Source: Cladopsammia gracilis
Lineage: Eukaryota; Cnidaria; Anthozoa; Scleractinia; Dendrophylliidae
Assembly: GCA_022457155.1 (NCBI GenBank)
Contig: JAJGOT010000754.1
Location: 216,032 to 280,031 of the forward strand
DNA length: 64,000 nt
Direction: 5' to 3'
In this document: in pieces, positions 45,505 through 58,100 of the stretch
Layout: every line of letters begins with the position of its first letter
How positions within the stretch are numbered: position 1 is the stretch's first letter
Notes under the pieces: generated by a model
Told to the model about the DNA's origin: nothing
Seen by the model: only the letters and a program-made list of their open reading frames with translations
The model's database searches: none
Position numbers and translations under genes: made by a program

Positions 45505-48500
45505 GTGAGTAGCTTTTGTTTTTACTTGAGAAAAGTTAATCGGATTACCTTCGTTCCTCGTTGGTTTGTGGCAGTGCCAGTTTTTTTGGTTTGCTTCAGT
45601 GATTTCTTTAACATGAAGGATGCCATGCAAAAGGTTCTGGGTTGCTAGCAGTGAAGCGCGGCTGAAGTAATCACTCTCAGTCATTCTATGTATACACTAA
45701 TTTGTAAGAACAAGCTCCCTGTTGTGCTGAAAGATAGATTTTGACTCCGTTTAATCACACAGATCAATGAAATTGCTGTATCTGCGAGATCGCACCGGGA
45801 GGTTGATGAGTTTATCTCGATAAGGCTGCAAGCTCCGCTCAAGGAAACAACAAACTGATTTCGAGTAAATACCTACACATCACTTTCGGAGAATATTAAT
45901 AAAACGCAACATCCTTATCACTAAGTACTGTCGATAATCCAATATCGCAGTTCCGTTCCTCCGTTGATTTTGCAAACTCGATTTGATAGCAACTTACGTA
46001 GATTGTACAACCCTGTCAAAGCAGTGTGGTTCTTTCACGCTAAGGTTTTGCTAAATTATATCAGCGGAAAAAAAATATTGTCTTCAAGTGCTAAATTTCC
46101 GAAGGTTAGTGGCAGCTGGTACAATACAAAACTTGGGAAAAGCCTATTATCAAACCATTAGAAGTGTGTGAGAACTTGATGGCTTTTCTCATCAGCTATG
46201 CACAGATTAGCACGCACGGGACAAAAGCTATGCCATTATAAAATTACCTCTATTTTTCATTAGACAGCTTTTTCGCCCTCGGTTCTGGCCGCAGATGCTA
46301 CGAATATTGGCAAAACCGCTTGGCTAATTGCTTGAAGCTTTCGCGGTTCCGTTGAGAGCCAACGCGACATTTGTGTTGTTCAATATTGGACTTGTTGTAC
46401 TAAACTTAGAACAGGACTGTTTCGATGTTTCGATTGAGCAATTATCTATTACCGTTTGCTACAAGTTACTTAGGTTGTTGTCATGAGCCGCATTATCTTT
46501 TGCCATTGATACGCGGCCACCATCCTGTCGTAAAGCCATTATACAAGTACATTGAAACAAGGAATTGACCAGAGGCAAGCGCAAAACTGACAGCAACTAC
46601 TACATCTTCATAAAAATCTAAAATGCGTTTACGAAGATTCAATTAGGAGAGAAATGAGGCCGGATGGTCACAATCATAAAAAATTAATGGCTCAACAGAT
46701 TCTTTGAATGAGATGAATAATAGTTAGTGTTCAGCCTATCAAAGATCGTGCTAAACTCGTTTTGCTTTCGTAGTTTTTGCGATTGAAGGGGGTGGGAGAT
46801 GTTCGCACCTCTGACAATCATATCAACAAAAGTTTGATCAAATATCGAGAAATATTTATCCAAGGTGTCCTTTGAATAAACAAATGTTACCATCGAATCA
46901 CCGGATTATTGAGTTCTACACCAAAAGGGTGGGAAATCAGAACAGACGACACAAAATGAATTATTTAGTGCGCCAGTTGGCAATAAATTCTGGGCTCCAA
47001 AACAGTACATTGTAGACCATGTGGTGTGAGTAAAAGGTGTGATGCGATTCGAGGAAGAGGAAAGAAAGGACGGCACAAAAATTACATACAGCGAGAAACG
47101 GCCCAGCGTTTGTTTTGAGCCGGTTTCTTCCAAAACTTAGAGAGTCGATACAATCTTTGGTAGGTACAGATTCACATCATCAGTATCGAGGGTAGATTCA
47201 AAACGTGATAATTATGCAATTATCGATTTTAGATAGAGTGATTGATAAGTTGAAGCGGGGCTCTGGTGACGTGAGGCTCGTTTCAGGCGGGCATTAGAGG
47301 GGAACGTGTAGCTATATATCGACAGTACAATGGCATTTCCGGCTGCAAACCACGATCCTTGTTATCGCATTCGGAGAGAATTTTGTACCGTGTCCGCTGC
47401 ATTTGTAGCAAATTGCTAACAATTTGTTTAGGGTTGTGCTCGCGCTGAGTAAATAAACGTCTGGCTGCACGGACTGGTATAACGCTTTGCACACTGCTAT
47501 GTTGAAGGGTTCATGCTGACGGTGTTGAGAAATCAAAGAAACCGACAACCGACTCTCTGTCGCCACTCTGACCTCCAAAGAATTTTCCATTAGAGCCAAA
47601 AATGTTATTTCACACGGCTACTTCTACAAAATAGACGTGAGCTGACAGCCCAGCTTTTTAAACAGTTACCCCGCGCGCTCGTGTCCATCGCAAACACTTC
47701 CTCGAAGAAGGTTCGAGTTGGGTATATTAGGTGTTATCCACTGTCCTGAAAACATTCGTGAGATCAAGTGTAGCACGTTTATCAAATATTAACTGTTGTA
47801 GCCAAAGAACAAAGGTACAAAGCATAGAGAGTGTTCCGGGTCATTCGTCCTTAAAATTTAAGCAAATTTATAAGATAAAAGACTTACTAGTTTAATAAAT
47901 ATGTATTCTTCTCAGGTAACAGAAGCACGCGTCCAGGGATTTCCTTTGTTTTCAGGCAGTTTGTTTGCTACAAGAAAACGGTCTTAAAATGAAAAAGCAT
48001 TCGCATTAATCTTAGTTGTATTTTGTTGCTTTTTAGTAGGATTTTTTATATACCAAGATTCCTACTCGTCCCCTAAATAAAGCTGCAAGGCAGCATGATA
48101 TTTTTTAGCAAGTTTAATCAAATCACTGAAAAACATTAATTCGTTGTCTCTATGCAAGTAATAAAGTTGCAAATAGTCTGAACACTCACGCTAGATACAT
48201 TTCGGAGCGCACGAAAGAAAAAGTTGTTGTGGGAATTTAAACTGTACCGAATGTAACCATAACATGTAATTGCTTCATCGTGTTTCCAAATTTACGTATC
48301 GTAATATCTGAGAATTCAAGGTCACGGCTGATTATTTGCATCTACAAACGTTGAAGCGTCCAGAAAGCAAAATGCTACAACAAACAGATTTAAAAGGAAA
48401 CCTCCTTTTCTTTCTTACTCTCCTGTCATAACGCGAAGCATTTCAGAGTTCAAGAGATTCTCGAGTTTGGCATAAGGAAGGTGAATCCGCTTAAAATTAA

Positions 48501-50973
48501 GACATTTAGTTCAAATTAAATTAACGTTCCGTGAACGTTTTTCATAAAGTAATCCGTCTTTGAGAGCCGTTTAGAATACAGAGAGGCTCAAATTCAAGTG
48601 TTTTGTGGCTTACTCATCAATCACGAATCTCTTAAAGAAACACCTTGAAACACTCTTTGCTCCATTGAACACCTCAGGTCGTTCCAATTTGTAAATTTTC
48701 ACCCCTTCGCGGTAAAATGATGAATTTAAGGGCTAGTAAATTACTCATTACTGATAAGATGTATCGAGCTCAGAAGATATGTTAATTTGCACGCGCAAAA
48801 TAATTCGTGTCGTTCTTGGGATATATCCGAAGTAAGCAACATTACCAAGCGAAATAATGTCCAAAATATCTTCTTGGAGATTTTGAGTTTTTTAGTTTGC
48901 TTCTTTGTAAAGTATACTCGGCTCAATATCGTCTGGTTTATATTAAACGCGCTACCGGTTTGTGCTTATTGTTATGGAAATTATTCAACATTGTTTTATC
49001 GTTTTTTGTCCCTAAGTTTTTGTTAGGTTAACCTTTTGTTGGTTTTCCATGCAGATAAGAGTTGTGTTTGCGTTTAGACTTATTTCTAGATTTGTTGGTT
49101 TAAGTAAGATACGAACAACGCGAAAATAACGTATCTTTAATTGCGAAACCAAAAAGTGTTCGTCTGAAAGACTCCTGAGAAATGGAGCGATGTATCGGGG
49201 TCACGTTTGGTTCTTGAAAATCTATTTTTAATTTTCAATATATCGGACTCGATATCACAGACATGAATGAATGTAGTTTATACATATAGCTTTAAAAAGT
49301 CACTGCAATCGATTGTTTCTCAGATATTGAAACAAGCTAAAGATAGAACAAGCCGATCTCAGGCTGCAGTATATAGTAATAAAGTCCAAATAGAAACGAA
49401 GAATTTCTTGTGCCAGAACTGGCTTATGCCAATCCTATTTCGGGTTTTAAACGTCAGGCTTAACAAGATAAAACGCCTCAGGAAAAACGCAAAGCTTCTT
49501 TATTCAATGCTACGTATATTGCCTTGATCTGGATTTCAACAGTTTTAGATGAGACTAACCATGGATCACTTGTAATGTACTTGTGTGGTAAAACACTCCA
49601 GCTCAAATTCTGGTTAGTATCTGTTGACAGTCCTCACTGCAATTGTCGAAACAAGAACTGGACAAGATGATTTTAGCTTTCACTGAGTGATTTTCACTCC
49701 CGGAATAAACTGAAGTAACACGAGCACAGCTGGTTTAGCCTTTTAATCATCAACAGACGGAATATTTCTTCCCAAAGGCGGATACATTGATATTTAAACG
49801 CAATGATACCTGAATTAATACGTGTTGAAGCCGTTTTTGCCACAATTTCTGCCAACTTCTTTTCTACAGATTCCTGTGGTCGAGGAACACGCTTTTCATA
49901 TTGTCAGCATATTTCTAATTTCCTTCGCAAATGCTTCCTGTGTTTCGTCAAAGTACAACCCCTTCCTTTTCATTAAAAAATACATAACAGTCCAAAGCCC
50001 TCCAACGTTGAAAGACCTAAATCATAAGTTACCTACCGCGTTAGAATGTAACTGTTTCACAGATGGTAAAAATTCCTTGATGTGTTCAAAGACTCCACAC
50101 TGCCGGGAATATTCGATATTCATCTGATTCGCCATCGTTATATCACACAGCTTTAAATCGTCTTGTCGCTATGAAAATATATCATTTTACGGTCGTTGTT
50201 TTTGTCCGCCAAAGATCTGTTTTTTCCGTGTTTAACTCAACATGTTACTTGTTTTGAGTGAACAAATTTATCGCACGCCCGAACTCTATTCAGATCTATT
50301 CGTTTGTCGACAGAGCTGTTTTCTTTTTCTGCAGTTGTTACAGCTTGTTCGACTTTTATAGTGCGTAATCCGTGTTTATCGCGATACCAGCTTTATCAGT
50401 GTGCCATGTCGAGAGTACTTTAAATCCTCTAGTTCGGTCTACAGATATAAAATCGATCGTAGACATTAAACTTGTTTTAGCGATCTAGTGATACTGTACA
50501 AGACCCTGCACAGTATGTGAGCTACATACGACACCTTATATCTGATAAAGTTAAACGCAGTTTCCTGTCTATAAGGTTTTCAAATTATCACCCTCATGCA
50601 CTTCACGGGGCTTGAGAAATTTTTTACCCGCGAACCAGCGACGCCGAAATTGAACCTTTCCTATGCCTTTGTTGTGGGCGGCGGCTTTGAAAGCTCTAGG
50701 ATTTCCAAAGATAAAATTTTCAAAACAGGACGAATCCGTAATAAACAGTTGTGTGTTTTCAGAAATCTGAAATGCAATCATGCATATTGTTGGCGATTAT
50801 ACAAAAGATTTCATCGCCAGCGTACACAAAGGAAAAAGGGGAATATTATACTGATAACCCCTTCCTCTTTTGACTTATCTCTACACCAAAGCGATGCATG
50901 TGTGTTTAAGGATTTAGTCTAGAGCATGTGTACAGATAGATATAGCTAACTAGCTACCATAACTACATCGCGA

Positions 50974-51169
50974 GCCTACTGGCGGCCGCAGCCCTCTGAA
51001 CAAGTTTACTCGCGGCCGCAGCTCTTAGTATCTTGCACTGTGCGCGTGTTGGAACATTACCATGTCTGTGGAGTCTGCTAACCACGAAACCTGTATCTTG
51101 GGGAGCCTGTGTCCTTTAGTTTTTTGGAGAACAGTGTCAGGGAGCCTTCGCAAGCCCCCGCTTCCTGGT
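50974..51169 (+). promoter_or_regulatory. GC-rich block with doubled GCGGCCGCAG and a splice donor
   Basis: GGCGGCCGCAGC occurs twice, about 36 bp apart (from 50983 and 51014). An ATG at 51062 opens a frame that meets the donor CTTCCTG|GTAAATG at 51169. It could be an alternative first exon of the GATA gene or chance. Confidence 0.2.
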
Positions 51170-53523
51170 AAATGTTTTATGTTTGTTAATTTAGATTTGT
51201 ATCCTAAACGATTCGAGGTGCGATCCTCTACTAAATGTAACTGCCACTCATGCTAGCCATCAAACAAACATAATTCTGGTAAAGACGAGTTTAATTCCAT
51301 GACCTTTGAAAAACAAAGACAACAACAAGCATTTTTCTCTTTTCAGAGCGGAAGGAACTTGTACTGGTTTTCATTGCTGAATTTTCTTTTCTTTTATTTT
51401 CCGCGGTGAAAGTTGCGATTAATTGAAGAAACCGCACTCGCAACGCCAGTGCTGGGATCTCACCGAACATACATTATTTACAAAAAAGTTATTTCTTTCT
51501 GCGCAACTAAGTAATTCAATTTTTCGATCTTAATTACGATGAAATAACTTTACTCGTTTTTAGGTTTTAGAGGTTTTGCTCTCTCATAACTACAATATTT
51601 GAATAGAAACTTTACATGACTTTTGTGTACTGAATGTCGCGTGTATTCAGTTAAACCGAAACGTATATGTATATTTTTCTTGAAAAAGCGCGCTATATTT
51701 GTTGAAATAAATACACTAATTTCTTTCAAAAACTATTATTCTTTTTCATAAAAAGGGTTATCTTTATTTCTCGTTATCCTAAGAAGTATTGGCTTTAAAA
51801 ATTTATGACTTATAATGGAAAATAATTGAAATGTTGATAACGCAAAAATACCAGAGGTATATGAAGTCCATTTGGAGAATTTCAAGAGGATCACGTAAAG
51901 CGAAAATTACTCGCGTTTATTGAAGCGGAGCTAAACAGAGGTCGATTTCTTTTTCGTTCATTTGGCACGTGGGAATGTCCAAAACCACACTATGTAAACA
52001 TCATGTCTATAGTTTGATTGTGTTTCTCATTGTACCTGCAGGTGGGACGTAAAAGTTTTTAATGATTCAGCATTCAAGTATTTTTCCTTTTCCAGCAATA
52101 CACACTTGAACCTGTTACCTTTAATATTACGACATATAGTTTTCAATATCATTTCACGCGCGGTGTTCTTGTGGATTTAGAGCGCTCTCACAGTTGAGTG
52201 TAAATTGCATGATAGATTCGTTTCTTATCACTGTGTTCAAACTTTGTACTGTCTAGGTAATCGGCGTGATTATAGCGATTAGGTTTATTGCTTGTTTACG
52301 AATTTCTGCTGCTTTGTGATTATAAAAGCATAAATATTTTCATTATTCCAGATACAAACTCGGCTGGAATTCGATCAACGATTAAAAAGAGCGGCTTCAA
52401 ACAAGATTTTTTGTGATGTGCCTGAACACACCACTCAACTCCGGAGGTCGGGAAATACTTCAATTTCGAGATCTCGAGATCTCGTTTAAAACAGGCTGCA
52501 AACTAGCGTCTTGCTGTCTGCAAGATCTTCTGCCACGCACGCAAATCAGGAACATTGTTGAAAATTTGAACTCAGATAACACTAGCCAATTACATTGCCA
52601 TTCTATTCATACCGTTGTGCGAAAGGTCACAACCGATCTTCGATAACTGGAGCGCGAATAGGAAGAGCTGCACGACAGTCGGGAGCCAGAGAGTTGAGTA
52701 TGGGTTCAATTTATTTCCTATCATCCGTAAAGAGGTTTTAGTTTGCAAACATTTACACAGATAACAAGCCCTGAAATACGCAATAAAGTTTGCGAGGAGC
52801 TTATCTTTGTTATCGGTTTTATCTTGCGGTCACGTTCCACCTGTCTTAACAATGAACTTAACACCACAGCCAATCAGAATACGGCTTTAAGTAATTAGTT
52901 CTAAAGCAAAAACCCATGTTGTTTTTCTATGCTCTGCAATGGCGGATGCGGCCATCGAATCGGACCAAGAACCGCTTGATCAAATACACTTGGCAAACAG
53001 AGTCAACGGGATGTATTCTTGGGACGTCAAGGGAAACCACTCGAGCATCACTAATACGGATCAGTAAAGCCGTTAATTTCTGCTCGTCAAATAGGATATT
53101 ATTTATCGCTTGTAAGAAAAGCATATAATGATAACAAATACAGTCAAAGAGAGATGATTTTACATTGATAAGTAACGAATCTTTTGCTCTGTGATCTAAA
53201 TTTACATCTGACTTTAAAGAGTTGTGTATTTCTGTTATCTAGGCACGAACCAAATTGTGTTTGACGTTCGCAGCCTTCAAGCATCTCGTTTCCTGGAAGT
53301 GCTTGCCAAAATCCTCGCGCGCCTCAGTTCGTCACGTGGGTTGAGATGTTGAGCAGGACTCGCGTGAAATTACCGCTAATTCACTGTTTGAAAACTTTAC
53401 ATGGAACCCAAACGCGTGATTGACAGATCGCTTTAGCCGAAGAATCGATTGTTTGATTTGTGTACCAATGAAGCTTTGAATGGAAAAGAGAATCTAACAA
53501 AATGTCAACAATTGGGCGCGCTG

Positions 53524-53709
53524 ATTGGTCAACTCCTTGACCTGTCACTCCTAATGTGTGTACAAGCAGGTCACTTGGCGCCAGCCAAGCGGGAGCGGAC
53601 TCCAGTTCTGGTTTGCTTACAAAACCTTTCAAACATTGTTTGAATATAACCAGACACCACATCTCAGCTTGTGCATTGCGGGGTTTATCCCATAAGACTC
53701 AACAGTGAG
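53524..53709 (+). promoter_or_regulatory. Candidate proximal GATA promoter / alternative first exon
   Basis: The 12-mer TCACTTGGCGCC at 53571-53582 is identical to one in the distal promoter (45362-45373). It is followed by GCCAAG, forming TTGGC-N4-GCCAA. An inverted CCAAT box (GATTGGTC) lies at 53523-53530. A moderate donor, GTGAG|GTATTT, lies at 53709-53710. There is no good TATA box. It sits about 0.6 kb ahead of the coding region. Confidence 0.3.
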
Positions 53710-54183
53710 GTATTTACAAAACACCTTAAAGGTTGTTCACGGGCCCTCTTCGCGTCAAGGACAGTCTTTTCAGGAGGTGTGCTTTGACGGCCGGTTTTGT
53801 TTTGTGAATTTCAGAACTTTTTTTTTTGTCTTGTCACGTACACGTGAAGTTTGCGCGCTATTGAAGTCTAACAAAGCTAATGCTTCACACTTTATTTTAG
53901 CGCCTTATCTACCCTATCATCGTTCCCTACAGCTTCGGAGATCTCCTTTTGTGTGTTAGGAGCCCTGAAGATATTCCATATCTATTTGAATAGCTTTTAC
54001 AGATTTCTAGAGTGTGTTCATCAGATAAGTTTGCGGAACCTCCATTCTACGCGTAAAACGTTGAATGGGAACTTCCGTTCGATGATGCACGCTCGCGTTT
54101 TGACGTCTTGCACCCTTCGCCGAATTTCCCATTGAATATAATGCCATGACAATGAAATTCCTTTTACCTATTATTTCCTGTAG

Positions 54184-54302
54184 TTATTGTTATGGGACTT
54201 ATTAAACCATTTAAATTTATGCCACTGTCAGTTTTGTGTTTTATTTGCTCTGAGCAACACCTCTGTTTTCTTGAAGGTTTTTCACAAGTCGCAGCTCTGA
54301 AG
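54184..54302 (+). other. GATA: 5' UTR part of the first GATA coding exon
   Basis: The acceptor TTTCCTGTAG ends at 54183. The stretch contains an in-frame ATG at 54192 whose extension is hydrophobic and Cys-rich and unlike GATA proteins. I therefore treat it as leader. Alternative acceptors at 54288 or 54294 would exclude that ATG. Confidence 0.5.
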
Positions 54303-55167
54303 ATGGAAGCTGTTGCCCCTGAACACAGATGGATTCACCCGGCTGCTGTAAGCCAGCAGCACGAAAGCCCACACGGCAGTGACAGAATGCAGCCTACAGC
54401 CTCGAACTGCTCAGGAAACAACATGAATTTGGTTGAGACAAACCAACTTTTACCACCAGACGAAGTGGACGTGTTCTTTCACCACCTAGACAGCTCAGGA
54501 AACGCAGCAAATTGGTCCTACACTCCAGGCGGCCGAGCATATCGCCCATCAATGTGCCAAATGGCAGCACACGGACCTACAGCTTTTCAAGATCCTCAGA
54601 GCCAATCTGGACCGCAAGGAAGTTGCAGTCGAGTGTTCTTGCCAACAGCTCGCGTTCCTCCCGGTCAGGTCTGTCGTCCACACTTTCATACTCCTATACA
54701 GTGGATTGAAAGCAAGCCGGCTCCTGGTCTCATGTCGCACGGTTGTTCTACGCCGAATCCAGCGTCCGTTTGGTGTCCCTCCTTCCAGCAAGGCCATCGA
54801 CCGAGTCCTGTTCCTGTTTCGATGCCTCCCTCTGCAGTTTCAGGGTCTATGTCGCTGTCTCATAGCTCAGCGCATTTGTTCCCTTTCCCGCCGACTCCAC
54901 CAAAGGATAATTCTGTCGAGAACGGAATGATGGGAGGCGATATATTTCAGCTACGGTATTGACGAGAAGGCTCGTTTGAAAGCCGGAAGCCGCTTGTTCC
55001 CCCAAGGCCCGATGCGACAACGTTCGCGGGTTATCCTTCTCAAGCTCTCCCACATTACGTTGGTTCAGAGCTAAATATGTCCTCTTTCGGAGCACTCCCG
55101 GGTTTGCCCGGGCTCATGGCGAATAGAAACTTTCCTAGAAACAGAACCAAGAGCCGATCGAATTCAG
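54303..55167 (+). CDS. GATA: GATA coding exon 1 (N-terminal activation region; in-frame TGA at 54960)
   Basis: It has 288 codons plus one base, and its donor is TCAG|GTTAGT. Upstream of the TGA are the conserved GATA2/3 motifs, and downstream is a Pro/Ser-rich linker with [16 protein letters not shown] and NRTKSRSNS leading to finger 1. A donor-like GTATTG at 54956 and an acceptor with a good pyrimidine tract (TTGTTCCCCCAAG) at 55006 bracket exactly 51 nt including the TGA. An in-frame ATG at 55077 (residue 259) could start a fingers-only form of about 240 aa. Confidence 0.88.
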
Positions 55168-58100
55168 GTTAGTGAGATCTCGAGCAAACAAAGACTAATC
55201 GCCAAATCGAATTATCTCTAAAATGCCACTTCCCCCGGCTAGATTAGCGTTATTTTCTTCTACAAAAGCTGCGGGAGCTGAACGTTTTTCTCTTCGCCAA
55301 ATTTCTTTTACGCCTGTTCTAAATTGGAGGTCATAATTATTTCCCTAAATAAATCAAATTACTGTGCGGTTATTTCACGGTTTGAAACTTTCCAACTATA
55401 GCGGCATTCCTGCTTTCAGAAACTCCTTAACTGGTAATCAGTAACTGTTGTTGTATTTGTCGATTTGATATTTATTTTCTGTAGTTTTAAATGGCGACCA
55501 CCGCGAAACACAGAAACGGTAACCATAGAATCTCTAATTTACTCTAACGTTTTCTCGGCAAATCCTATCAAATATGGAGAATTTCCCGTGAACAAAGAGA
55601 AGGGAGTTCTATTACAAAGTTGCTATTTGTAAGACATTAACAACTAACAAAAAGATGGGCGAAAAACCTATTAGTATAATATTTATGTTTTCGTTAAGTC
55701 TGACCTTTCGCGAAACAGTTTACTTCAAGAAACACGATTCACTCTTATGAAGAGAAACTCGCACGCAATGTGTAAGTCGGATGCGCGTTTGTTTTTATTA
55801 TTATAATTTAATTTTCACTGTATCGCAAGTGGTTGCCATAAAACAAGATAGAGGAAACGCGGAAAGTTGGTCGTCAACTGATCTTTGGTTGTTCGTCTTT
55901 CCAACCAGCCGATGGGCGCGAATGCGTTAATTGTGGTGCTACTTCAACTCCATTATGGCGGAGAGATGGTGGTGGGCATTACTTGTGCAACGCCTGTGGA
56001 TTATACCACAAAATGAATGGAGCCAGTCGTCCTCTTATAAAACCAAAAAGAAGACTGGTGAGTTACCTTCTAGGTCTTTTACTCGGCATAAATCTTGCTG
56101 TAAAATCTCCTTTTTGCATTGTTACTTTTTCTACTCATTTCTTATAGCGGTATCATGGTGTATTAAGCTAATTTTCAAATTGTCGCTTCTAAATTTTGAT
56201 GGCCGACATTCGAGGTGCTTACAATCGCTGACAGCAGATAGTGTGAAATTTCTCAAAGCCTTTTCAATATTAATTGATAACTTCAAGACTCGTTCAAGGA
56301 GATTGAGTAAAAATTTTCGAGGGGCGTAGGAATTTTTGATGTTATTTGTTTTTTCTAATATTTTTCCTTGCAGGGGATTTGATTAAAATTTTAAAGGGAG
56401 AGGCATACTTTGGCAATTACACCCCTCATGTTTCTTTTCATTTAAAATTCACTATTTGGAAGCAGACGTTGTCATTATTACAACCAACCAAGGAAACCGT
56501 GGCTTGTCATCGCCTTGAATGCTTTCCATAGTGTAAAGAACCGTGAAGGAACCCCTAAGCGCAAATTAAAATTCAAAAGAGCCTATTAGGATCTTGCAGT
56601 GGTTCAAAACAATCTCCTTTGTGAATTTGAGGTTTTCTTCTTTCATAAGTTTTAATTTCTTCTTTTTCTTTTTGTTCCAAACAGTCGGCAGCCCGCCGAG
56701 CTGGTACTTCGTGCGCCAATTGTCATACCACACAAACTACACTGTGGCGACGCAACCAAAATGGAGACCCCGTTTGCAATGCGTGCGGACTTTACTGGAA
56801 GCTCCACGCGGTAAGTTAGTGCGAGTCGTCCACGCGCGCGCGCGCACCTCCGAACACGCGCCTACTGTTTTTCATGGAAAGATTTCTTAGAGAAAATAAA
56901 AGCCTTGATGAACGTAATACGCACAGGAGATAAGATGATGGATGATAACTGGTGGGTTTCTTGATTTATTTATCACACTATCAGAAATTCATTTATCCTT
57001 AATGGCTTACGAACGATAAACAAACAGTTTAAGACGGGTAAAAAAGCGAATTTCCTTCGTTTAAGATAAGACATTTCCGACTGAAATCGTTCATCTGTTG
57101 AAAGTAATGATTTTTTTTCCAGTTTTTTATTAACGATACGATGGGAGAAACAAGATTTTTTTAGAATGCAAATGAGCTGGGTAATTTATTTATTGAATAA
57201 AATTTTGACCGCTCTTTTGACGGACTGTTTCTACAAACTTTCGCTGAGATCCTTTACAGCTGTTTCTTTAGCCGTTATATATGTTGATTATACTTTTATT
57301 ACAAAGCTCGTCAATTAGTCTTTAGCAAAGTTGGGGTAATTTCATCTCAATATCCGGTTGAGTTATTTTGAGTAAAAGCTTAATGTGCTTTGCTGTTTTG
57401 CTTCCGATTTTTTTCAAGACTTGTAAATATTTTTACATGTTCAATCACTTTTGTTTGGGGTACATACAAGCGAGCGCCAGCAGTTTTTCACATGGTAGGC
57501 TTCAATCAAACAGTGCACTTTTTGTTTGGCTTTGTGTACATTCGTAATTTCTTTTACACAATTCAAATACACGGCCTTAACATCTTCTCAATAGCTGAAA
57601 GCTGGAGCTGCCATGCTAATTAAATGTTAATGTATTAATGTTTAATGAGTTGTGTGGCCGTTAAAATCAATGTGCGAAGTTTAAGCTCAACAGAATCCTT
57701 ATTTCCTGCTCTAATTTAATTGTGAGTAAACCAGCTTTATGGTGGGCGAAGACTCTTTGTTTTTTGGGCTTGAATTTTAACTCCAAACATCAAACTTGTC
57801 GGTTATATCGAGTTAATAGCTTCCTTTTATTCGCAGAGTAGAATTAGATTTCGTCCCATTTCCTGTGCATTACGTACATAATGAGGGTTTAATATTTGTT
57901 GTGTTATCGTGTCTTTTCATAAGTCAGTGAACATACGTCTAGAATTTTCAACTTTCAAATAAAACGCCAGAGCCATAATTGTGGTTAAAAATACTTTTGT
58001 GCGATTGTTTATTAGGTGATCAGTCTAGCTTCCTATTTTTGTGTTACGGTGGGCCTTTTCTATTTTCGTGTTGTCTTAACATGTAATGAATTATTTGTAT

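Larger units (their letters stand above)
45505..54183 (+). other. Long presumed first intron of the GATA gene
   Basis: About 8.7 kb between the distal first-exon donor and the coding-exon acceptor, almost free of recognisable transposons. A candidate alternative first exon near 51.0-51.17 kb and the proximal promoter near 53.6 kb lie inside. Otherwise I see no genes. Confidence 0.4.

Noticed and set aside
54192..54302. Upstream ATG at 54192 as the GATA start
   Set aside because: The 37 extra residues are hydrophobic and Cys-rich and unlike GATA proteins, whereas [10 protein letters not shown] at 54303 matches the family start.
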